Assembly (NCBI GenBank): GCA_902766915.1
Contig: CACXFN010000050.1
Coordinates: forward strand, 1 to 7,337
Direction of reading: 5' to 3'
DNA: 7,337 bases
Source: an uncultured Eubacteriales bacterium
GTDB taxonomy: Bacteria; Bacillota; Clostridia; Peptostreptococcales; Anaerovoracaceae
The position numbers and the translations under genes were made by a program. Within the stretch, counting starts at the first letter, position 1, and every line of letters starts with the position of its first letter. A model generated the notes under the pieces. It saw only the letters and a program-made list of their open reading frames with translations. It searched no databases and had not been told where the DNA came from. Shown here piece by piece: positions 1 to 5,872 of the stretch.

Positions 1-86
1 CCGGCGTGATGGAATTGGCAGACGTGCGGGATTCAAAATCCCGTGGTGGCAACACCGTGTGGGTTCGACCCCCACCGCCGGCACCA
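1..86 (+). tRNA. tRNA-Leu (anticodon CAA), lacking its first base at the window edge
   Basis: Cloverleaf folded by eye. The acceptor 3' strand CGCCGGC (76-82) pairs with CCGGCG at 1-6, and the missing first base should be G. The anticodon stem CGGGA/TCCCG (27-31/39-43) encloses the loop TTCAAAA, with anticodon CAA at 34-36, reading UUG leucine codons. A long class II variable arm (44-58) has a GGTG/CACC stem and GCAA loop, as expected for Leu. The T arm is GTGGG/CCCAC (59-63/71-75) with loop TTCGACC. The discriminator A is at 83 and an encoded CCA at 84-86. No terminator follows before yajC, so read-through into yajC is plausible. The promoter must lie upstream of the window. Confidence 0.97.
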
Positions 87-102
87 ATAATAATTCTTGT
101 TT

Positions 103-107
103 GGAGG
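103..107 (+). promoter_or_regulatory. Ribosome binding site of yajC
   Basis: GGAGG lies 10 bases before the ATG at 118. It falls inside the longer frame that would begin at a TTG at 97, so it argues for the 118 start and against the earlier one. Confidence 0.8.
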
Positions 108-117
108 AATCGTAATA

Positions 118-570
118 ATGAATACAGGAACACAGAGTTTAGTACCTCAATTTGTAATACTTATAGTGTTTATTGCACTTATGTATTTCATAATGATTAA
201 GCCCCAGAAAAAGAAGGATAAAGAAGTTCAGGACATGAGAAGCAATGTCCAGGTAGGGGATGAAATCGTTACAATTGGCGGTATATGTGGTCGAATTGTT
301 AAAACAAAGGAAGACTCCGTAGTTATACAGGTTGGTGCTGATAAGACGAAATTCGAAATAAAGAAATGGGCTATTTCTACAGTTGAGAAGAAATCTGAAA
401 CCAGAAAGGTAGACAGAGAAGAATTGCTGGCTCAGGAGGAAAGAAAGGTTAAACCTAAGAGGCTTGGAAAGAAGGCAACCTCCATGGAACAGGAAGCCGA
501 GGCATTGTTAGAGAATGCACCTGAGATTGCAACTGAAACTGTTGAAGAAGCAGTTAATTCGGATAATTAA
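118..570 (+). CDS. yajC: Preprotein translocase accessory subunit YajC
   Basis: A 150-residue single-pass membrane protein of the YajC family, which binds SecDF and the SecYEG channel and supports protein export and membrane insertion (family knowledge). Residues 11-28 form one hydrophobic segment, followed by the hallmark KPQKKK stretch (28-33). The cytosolic core (about 37-89) has the conserved GDEIVTIGGICGRI pattern (47-60). The start at 118 is set by the GGAGG at 103-107; a TTG at 97 would add seven residues but lies upstream of that site. The tail after residue 90 is longer than in E. coli YajC (about 110 residues in total): first basic (KVKPKRLGKK), then strongly acidic (E-rich, 124-150). 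The gene sits 31 bases after a tRNA and is followed by a terminator, so it is not obviously co-transcribed with secDF. Identity is secure; the role of the tail is unknown. Confidence 0.95.
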   Translation: MNTGTQSLVPQFVILIVFIALMYFIMIKPQKKKDKEVQDMRSNVQVGDEIVTIGGICGRIVKTKEDSVVIQVGADKTKFEIKKWAISTVEKKSETRKVDREELLAQEERKVKPKRLGKKATSMEQEAEALLENAPEIATETVEEAVNSDN

Positions 571-581
571 TTATTACAAAG

Positions 582-611
582 AACAGTCCTAAAACATAGG
601 GCTGTTTTTTT
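582..611 (+). terminator. Rho-independent terminator after yajC
   Basis: AACAGTCCT (582-590) pairs with AGGGCTGTT (598-606) around a 7-base loop. The stem has 9 pairs including one T-G wobble, and Ts run through 605-611. It begins 11 bases after the yajC stop. It would end a yajC transcript, or a tRNA-yajC transcript. Folding energy was not computed. Confidence 0.88.
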
Positions 612-688
612 AATTATGATGCCATTGGAATAGTCTGATAATTGCGAAGAATAATCTTGATTTTACTGTATTTTTTGCGGTTTTTGGG

Positions 689-717
689 TTGAATAGCCAT
701 TTAAAAAGTAGTAGAAT
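689..717 (+). promoter_or_regulatory. Candidate sigma-A promoter for secDF
   Basis: TTGAAT (689-694, 4 of 6 to the -35 consensus) and TAGAAT (712-717, 5 of 6 to the -10 consensus) are separated by exactly 17 bases. The region is AT-rich and lies between the yajC terminator and secDF, where a new promoter is needed. A start near 724 would leave a leader of about 57 bases. A perfect TATAAT at 727-732 has no recognisable -35 at proper spacing, so it is a weaker alternative. No transcript data support either. Confidence 0.55.
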
Positions 718-731
718 ATACTTTATTATAA

Positions 732-748
732 TGCCCAGATTATGGGCA
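732..748 (+). repeat. Inverted repeat in the secDF leader
   Basis: TGCCCA (732-737) and TGGGCA (743-748) are perfect complements around a 5-base spacer GATTA. The repeat falls just downstream of the candidate transcription start. No run of Ts follows directly, so it does not look like a terminator. It could be an operator half-site pair or an mRNA hairpin; six pairs may also arise by chance. Confidence 0.5.
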
Positions 749-770
749 AATTATTTTGTAGTTAATTCAC

Positions 771-775
771 GGAGG
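771..775 (+). promoter_or_regulatory. Ribosome binding site of secDF
   Basis: GGAGG followed by five As before the ATG at 781. It is a strong site, so secDF does not need translational coupling to be expressed. Confidence 0.85.
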
Positions 776-780
776 AAAAA

Positions 781-2988
781 ATGAGCTCGAGTTTAAGAAA
801 AATACTGTCCATTATTATCATAATTGTCGTATTAGTTGGATGGTATATCACAGTGTTTGGAATTGGTGCAATCAATTCCGTAAAGGATGTTCTAAAGTTT
901 GGCCTGGATATCAATGGCGGTGTTTATGTCGTCATGGAAGCAGAAACCGATCAAACCGGTGAAGAATTAAAACAAACCATGGAGCAGACTAGAGAAGTAT
1001 TAAACAAACGTGTAAATGCCATGGGTATTTCAGAGGCAACAGTCAATATAGAAGGAGATAGAAGACTTCGTGTTGAGATGCCTGGCGTAGACAATGCAGA
1101 AGAAGCCATCGAATCAATAGGTCGTACTGCACAACTTCAATTCTTAATGGCTGACGGAACTTTGGTCTTATCCGGAGAAGATGTTCAGAATGCAGGAACA
1201 GATATAGATACAGAACACGGTGGATATAAGATTACTCTGCAATTCACATCAGAAGGTGCAAACAAATTCGCAGAAGCCACACAGAAAGCCCTTTCCGGTA
1301 CTGTCACATCAGCCAATACAGGAGTTGACAATAAAGCAATAATAATAATGCTTGATAATCAGATACTTACAGCTCCGGTTGTTCAAAGCGTAATATCAAA
1401 TGGTTCTTGTGAAATCACAAGTTCCAGTGGTGGATACAGTTTGAATGATGCAACTACAACTGCTGCACTTATTAGAGGCGGTGCGCTCCCTGTCACATTA
1501 AACGAGATTACATCTTCTGTTCAAACTGCTACAATCGGTGCTGATGCATTACAAAAGAGCATTATTGCCGGTGCAATTGGACTCCTTCTTGTATTCATAC
1601 TGATGATCATCATGTATGGATTATTGGGTGTAATGGCTGATATCGCATTGGCTCTTTATGTTTTGTTGGATATCTGGGCAGTTGTAGCTATTGGGGCAGT
1701 TCTTACACTCCCGGGCATTGCAGCTATTATACTCTCAATCGGTATGGCAGTAGACGCCAACGTTATCATCTTTGCCAGAATAAGAGAAGAAATATCAAAG
1801 GGTAAAACAATCAGAGTTGCCGTATCCGAAGGTTTCCGCCATGCTGTTGTAACAGTTCTGGATGCTCAGATTACAACTTTGATTGCTGCCATAGTTCTTT
1901 ACCTGATTGGATCCACAACAGTTAAGGGCTTTGCTATCACTCTTATGATAGGTATCGTAATCAGTATCTTTACAGCCGTTGTTATTACACAGATACTTAT
2001 CGGTCTTTTGGCAGACAGTAAAAAATTTGCCAAGAACAAATACTTTGGTGTTAACGAAGATGGAACACCAAAGCAGTTTGTAAAGAGAGAATTCAAATTT
2101 GTAAAGAATCGTAAGCTCTATTACATAATAAGTGTTGTGGTAATTGCTGCAGGTCTTATTGCAGGCTTGGTAAGGGGATTCAACTACGGTATCGACTTTA
2201 CCGGAGGTACTATGCTTCAGTTAGACATGGGCAAAACTGTAAATACTACTGAAGTGGCTGAAACTATCGGTTCATATAACCTTAATCCTACCATAGTTCT
2301 TGCAGGAGACAATAACGACCAGGTTATTATTAAAACCACAGAAGCTTTAACAAATGAAGATCGTGTTGCCATAGTTAATACATTAGGTGAAAAGTACGGA
2401 ATATCTGAGTCTAATATCTTGGCTTCCGAACAGTTTGGTCCTACTGTTGGTAATGAACTAAAATCCAATGCGGTTAAATCAGTTGTTATTGCAGCTATAT
2501 GCATGCTCATTTATATAATCTTCCGTTTCAAAACCTGGAAATATGGTGTATCTTCCGTAATAGCATTGGCTCATGACGTACTGGTTGTTTTGGCAATGTA
2601 TGGCTTATTCCACATAACCATCAACAACCCGTTTATAGCAGGTATTTTGACAGTTGTAGGTTATTCCATCAATAATACCATCGTTATCTTTGATAGATTA
2701 AGAGAAAATAGAAATCTTTATAAGAGAGATTCTTTGGAAGATACAATCGACAAGAGTATTAACCAAACTCTTAATCGTTCTGTAATGACATCCATTACAA
2801 CATTGCTATGTATGATCCCAATGACAATTATGGTTTCTACAGCAATTAGAGAGTTCATCATTCCTTTGATTATAGGTGTGATAGTAGGTACATATTCCTC
2901 CGTATTCCTGGCCAGCCCGATTTTCTATGAATTTAGCAAGGGTGAAAAGAAGGTCAAATATGTAGGCGGAAACAAAAAGGATAAGTAA
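781..2988 (+). CDS. secDF: Protein translocase SecDF, single-chain SecD-SecF fusion
   Basis: A 735-residue polytopic membrane protein that uses the proton-motive force to complete export of preproteins through SecYEG (family knowledge). About 12 membrane segments are expected. The SecD half has segment 1 at 8-28, the FGLDINGG motif (40-47), a large extracytoplasmic domain to about 258 ending near GGALPV (233-238), and then a helix bundle with AVDANVIIFARIREE (323-337), where Asp325 matches the conserved proton-path aspartate. A basic linker (about 421-445) leads to the SecF half: FNYGIDFTGG (467-476), ALAHDVLVV with Asp599, and GYSINNTIVIFDRLREN (627-643). Asn632 stands where many homologues have Asp or Glu. 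The length matches Bacillus SecDF (737 residues). Start and RBS are clear. No terminator separates it from rel, 37 bases downstream. Confidence 0.97.
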   Translation: MSSSLRKILSIIIIIVVLVGWYITVFGIGAINSVKDVLKFGLDINGGVYVVMEAETDQTGEELKQTMEQTREVLNKRVNAMGISEATVNIEGDRRLRVEMPGVDNAEEAIESIGRTAQLQFLMADGTLVLSGEDVQNAGTDIDTEHGGYKITLQFTSEGANKFAEATQKALSGTVTSANTGVDNKAIIIMLDNQILTAPVVQSVISNGSCEITSSSGGYSLNDATTTAALIRGGALPVTLNEITSSVQTATIGADALQKSIIAGAIGLLLVFILMIIMYGLLGVMADIALALYVLLDIWAVVAIGAVLTLPGIAAIILSIGMAVDANVIIFARIREEISKGKTIRVAVSEGFRHAVVTVLDAQITTLIAAIVLYLIGSTTVKGFAITLMIGIVISIFTAVVITQILIGLLADSKKFAKNKYFGVNEDGTPKQFVKREFKFVKNRKLYYIISVVVIAAGLIAGLVRGFNYGIDFTGGTMLQLDMGKTVNTTEVAETIGSYNLNPTIVLAGDNNDQVIIKTTEALTNEDRVAIVNTLGEKYGISESNILASEQFGPTVGNELKSNAVKSVVIAAICMLIYIIFRFKTWKYGVSSVIALAHDVLVVLAMYGLFHITINNPFIAGILTVVGYSINNTIVIFDRLRENRNLYKRDSLEDTIDKSINQTLNRSVMTSITTLLCMIPMTIMVSTAIREFIIPLIIGVIVGTYSSVFLASPIFYEFSKGEKKVKYVGGNKKDK

Positions 2989-3025
2989 GATTCAATATAT
3001 TTCTTTTACTAAGTAAGTATTAGTT

Positions 3026-5230
3026 ATGCAGACCAGAGAAGATTTCCTGAATGAATTGTTGGAGCAAAACGCCAACTACAATATTGAGGTAATCGGAAAG
3101 GCTTATGACAAGGCAGAGGAACTCCATCATGGGCAGAAGCGCCGAAGTGGAGAACCGTATATCATTCATCCCATGGCAGTTGCACATATTCTATCGCAGC
3201 TTGGGATGGATGATGAAACCCTTGTTGCAGGTCTGCTTCATGATGTGGTGGAAGACACCAGTTATACTAGGGAAATGATGACTGAAGACTTTGGTGATGA
3301 AGTTGCCTTATTGGTAGACGGGGTCACCAAACTGGGATCAATTAAGTTTGATACGCAGGAAGAAGCTCAGGCAGAGAACCTTAGAAAAATGTTCTTGGCT
3401 ATGTCCAAGGACATTCGTGTTCTAATAATAAAATTAGCAGACCGACTTCACAATATGAGAACGGCTGAGTATTGGGATACTGATAAACAAAAAGAAAAAT
3501 CCAGGGAAACCTTAGATATTTATGCTCCTTTAGCAGCCAGACTAGGTATGTATAATGTCAAGTTTGAACTGGAAGATACGGCCATGAAATATATTTGGCC
3601 GGATGAATACGAAAAGCTATTGGCTAAAGTAAATATAGCCAGAGAGAATCATGAGATTTTCATTCAGGAACTGATTGAAAGAATTAAAACTTCCCTGGAT
3701 CAATTGGGGATTCATTATGATATATATGGTAGATCCAAACATCTCTACAGTATTTATAAAAAAATGACAATTCAAAAAAAGGAATTGGAAGAGATATTTG
3801 ATTTAACTGCCATAAGAATAATTGTAGATAATGTTAGGGATTGTTATGCTGTTTTAGGTCAAGTTCATACCATGTGGAAGCCAATTCCCGGACGGTTTAA
3901 GGACTATATAGCTATGCCTAAACCAAATATGTATCAATCTCTACACACGACCCTCCTTGGTGAGAATGGTGAGCCCTTCGAAATACAGATTAGAACCTAT
4001 GAAATGCATCAGGTTGCGGAGTATGGTATCGCTGCTCATTGGACGTATAAAGAGGGGAAGAATGATGGTAAGACCAATAACGATGAAGTCAAACTTGCCT
4101 GGCTGAGACAGACCCTGGAATGGCAGCAAGAGTTAAAGGATCCTAAGGAGTTTATGGAAACTCTAAAGATGGATCTTTTCTCAAATCAGGTATTTGTATT
4201 TACTCCTAAAGGGGAAGTTATGGAATTACCTGCTGAGTCTACACCCCTTGATTTTGCCTTTAAAATCCATACAGATGTGGGATGTCATTGTGTAGGTGCC
4301 AAGGTAAACGGAAAAATGGTGACCATAGACCATCCATTACATAATGGAGATATTGTTGAAATTGTAACGTCATCAAACTCCAATGGTCCAAGCGTAAACT
4401 GGCTAAAAATTGCAAAAAGTTCCTCCGCCAGAAACAAGATAAGACAATGGCTTAAGAAAGCTAATAGATCGGATGATGTTGAAAAAGGAAAGGTTCTATT
4501 AGACAAATACATTCGGAAAAAAGGATATGATCCTCAGGCTGTGGAAAGAGCGGCACCCATGAATCGTGCAATGAAAGAATTGGGTATTGCACATGCTATG
4601 GATGATCTCTATGTACAGATAAGTAAAAACAGTACATTGCTCAGTAAATATGCCGGTCTTCTGTTCATGTATTATGACGAGGAACATACACTGGAGCAAC
4701 AGAAGGATGAAGAACGTATCCGTGCAATAAAGGCTGAGGAAGCCAAGCGAGAAAAACAGGACAGAGAAAGAAGAGATAATCCTGGAATAATAGTCAAGGG
4801 TGCAGATAATCTGATGATAAGAATATCCAGATGTTGCAATCCGGTTCCGGGAGATGAAATAATTGGTTTCATTACTAAAGGTAGGGGAATATCTGTACAT
4901 AGAAAAGACTGCAGTAATATTTTAGCCCTTCCTGAGGAAGAAAAATCCCGCATGATTGATGTGGAGTGGGAAGACCTAAAGGAGGGAAAATCATACAATA
5001 CAGATGTGCTTATTCGTGCTGCCGATAGAAAGAGATTGTTGTCAGATATATCTAAGGTCTGCGATGATTTGGATATAGATATTTCAGGTGTGAATGCGAA
5101 AAGCACCAATGATGGACAGGCTACCATTGCTTTGACCCTGTCCATTTCCAGTACACAGGAAATGCAGAAGGTTTTACGATCCATTAGAAATGTAGAAGGT
5201 GTAATCCACGTTTATAGGGCGAGGTCATAG
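3026..5230 (+). CDS. rel: Bifunctional (p)ppGpp synthetase/hydrolase, Rel (RelA/SpoT family)
   Basis: A 734-residue long RSH enzyme that makes and degrades the alarmone (p)ppGpp during the stringent response. The hydrolase HD domain is complete: Arg39, His48, His72-Asp73, Glu76-Asp77 and Asn143 match the catalytic set of streptococcal Rel. The synthetase domain has YGRSKHLYSIYKKM (234-247), Asp259 and EIQIRT (319-324). RFKD at 290-293 is the RxKD form typical of bifunctional enzymes, not the acidic form of RelA. A TGS domain spans about 388-449. A charged, probably helical stretch (552-583) leads to a zinc-finger-like region (Cys603, Cys604, His625, Cys629), and a C-terminal ACT domain spans about 660-732. 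A stop codon at 3014 and no other start codon fix the ATG at 3026, although its ribosome binding site is weak. The gene is probably read through from secDF and leads the rel-hisS cluster. Confidence 0.97.
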   Translation: MQTREDFLNELLEQNANYNIEVIGKAYDKAEELHHGQKRRSGEPYIIHPMAVAHILSQLGMDDETLVAGLLHDVVEDTSYTREMMTEDFGDEVALLVDGVTKLGSIKFDTQEEAQAENLRKMFLAMSKDIRVLIIKLADRLHNMRTAEYWDTDKQKEKSRETLDIYAPLAARLGMYNVKFELEDTAMKYIWPDEYEKLLAKVNIARENHEIFIQELIERIKTSLDQLGIHYDIYGRSKHLYSIYKKMTIQKKELEEIFDLTAIRIIVDNVRDCYAVLGQVHTMWKPIPGRFKDYIAMPKPNMYQSLHTTLLGENGEPFEIQIRTYEMHQVAEYGIAAHWTYKEGKNDGKTNNDEVKLAWLRQTLEWQQELKDPKEFMETLKMDLFSNQVFVFTPKGEVMELPAESTPLDFAFKIHTDVGCHCVGAKVNGKMVTIDHPLHNGDIVEIVTSSNSNGPSVNWLKIAKSSSARNKIRQWLKKANRSDDVEKGKVLLDKYIRKKGYDPQAVERAAPMNRAMKELGIAHAMDDLYVQISKNSTLLSKYAGLLFMYYDEEHTLEQQKDEERIRAIKAEEAKREKQDRERRDNPGIIVKGADNLMIRISRCCNPVPGDEIIGFITKGRGISVHRKDCSNILALPEEEKSRMIDVEWEDLKEGKSYNTDVLIRAADRKRLLSDISKVCDDLDIDISGVNAKSTNDGQATIALTLSISSTQEMQKVLRSIRNVEGVIHVYRARS
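5221..5225 (+). promoter_or_regulatory. Ribosome binding site of the MBL hydrolase gene, inside the end of rel
   Basis: GAGGT lies 8 bases before the ATG at 5234, within the last codons of rel. This placement suggests that ribosomes finishing rel feed the next gene. Confidence 0.7.
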
Positions 5231-5233
5231 AAG

Positions 5234-5872
5234 ATGAAGATTAGACATTATGCTACGGGTGCATTGGCTGTTAATACTTATCTAGCTTATGATGATGGTA
5301 ACAATGCCTTTGTTGTTGATCCGGGCGGATATGATCCCAGAATGATAAAGGATATAGAAGAGAATCATTTGGATTTAAAGTATATAATTCTTACTCATGG
5401 TCATTGTGATCATATAGGAGGAATTCCAAAACTAGTAGAGCGATTTCCTAACATCATAGTAGTTGCACATGAAGATGAAATGGAGATGCTTGGTAATTCA
5501 CAAATGAATTCTTCTGCTGAATTCTTTGGATATCCAGTAACTGTTGAAGCAAATTTATTGGTAAAGGATTTGGATACCCTCGACATTGGAGATATGCACC
5601 TGGAATTCATTCATACTCCTGGCCATTCCAAGGGTGGAATGTGCATCTATGCACCAAAGGATCAAGTTTGCTTTAGCGGAGACACATTATTCAGAGCATC
5701 TGTTGGAAGATCCGATTTATATGGAGGGAACTGGGATGTCCTTGCTTCTTCTATAAAGAATAGATTATACAAGCTGCCGGAAGATACGCTGGTTCTTCCG
5801 GGGCATATGGGTGAAACCAGCATAGGATTCGAAAAGAGGTACAATCCTTTTGTTCAGGATAGGAATAGTTGA
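5234..5872 (+). CDS. Metallo-beta-lactamase-fold hydrolase (glyoxalase II-like, YcbL type)
   Basis: A 212-residue cytosolic protein with no signal peptide or membrane segment. It carries the metal-binding set of the family: HGHCDH (His55, His57, Asp59, His60), His131 in TPGHSKGG, Asp150 in FSGDTLF and His191 in LPGHMGETSIGFEK. This set binds two metal ions, usually zinc or iron. The C-terminal GETSIGFEKRYNPF pattern is typical of the short glyoxalase II-like group, which lacks the C-terminal helical substrate domain of true glyoxalase II. The substrate is therefore uncertain: a hydroxyacyl thioester is the family expectation, but many members have no proven substrate. It begins 3 bases after rel and overlaps hemZ by 23 bases, so it is almost certainly co-transcribed with both. 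Confidence 0.92.
   Translation: MKIRHYATGALAVNTYLAYDDGNNAFVVDPGGYDPRMIKDIEENHLDLKYIILTHGHCDHIGGIPKLVERFPNIIVVAHEDEMEMLGNSQMNSSAEFFGYPVTVEANLLVKDLDTLDIGDMHLEFIHTPGHSKGGMCIYAPKDQVCFSGDTLFRASVGRSDLYGGNWDVLASSIKNRLYKLPEDTLVLPGHMGETSIGFEKRYNPFVQDRNS
5836..5840 (+). promoter_or_regulatory. Ribosome binding site selecting the TTG start of hemZ
   Basis: GAGGT (within AAAAGAGGT) lies 9 bases before the TTG at 5850, inside the upstream gene. No comparable site lies at suitable distance before the next in-frame candidate, a GTG at 5889. Confidence 0.65.

Noticed and set aside
97..117. TTG at 97 as a longer yajC start
   Set aside because: The GGAGG site lies inside this extension at correct distance for the ATG at 118, and the extra residues are not typical of YajC.
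6..200. A 64-codon frame overlapping the tRNA and the start of yajC
   Set aside because: Its first part is tRNA sequence and the rest is yajC read out of frame. It has no ribosome binding site.
642..692. A 16-codon hydrophobic frame from a TTG between yajC and secDF, considered as an export-sensing leader peptide
   Set aside because: There is no ribosome binding site, it lies upstream of the predicted promoter, and its composition follows from the T-rich sequence.
727..732. Perfect TATAAT as the main -10 box of secDF
   Set aside because: No acceptable -35 lies 16-18 bases upstream and there is no extended -10 TG. The TTGAAT/TAGAAT pair is better.
2217..2510. A 97-codon minus-strand frame inside secDF
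   Set aside because: It lies antisense to the conserved SecF domain and has no family resemblance.
4672..5184. A 170-codon minus-strand frame inside rel
   Set aside because: It is a serine-rich antisense shadow of the conserved Rel C-terminal domains, with no recognisable motif.
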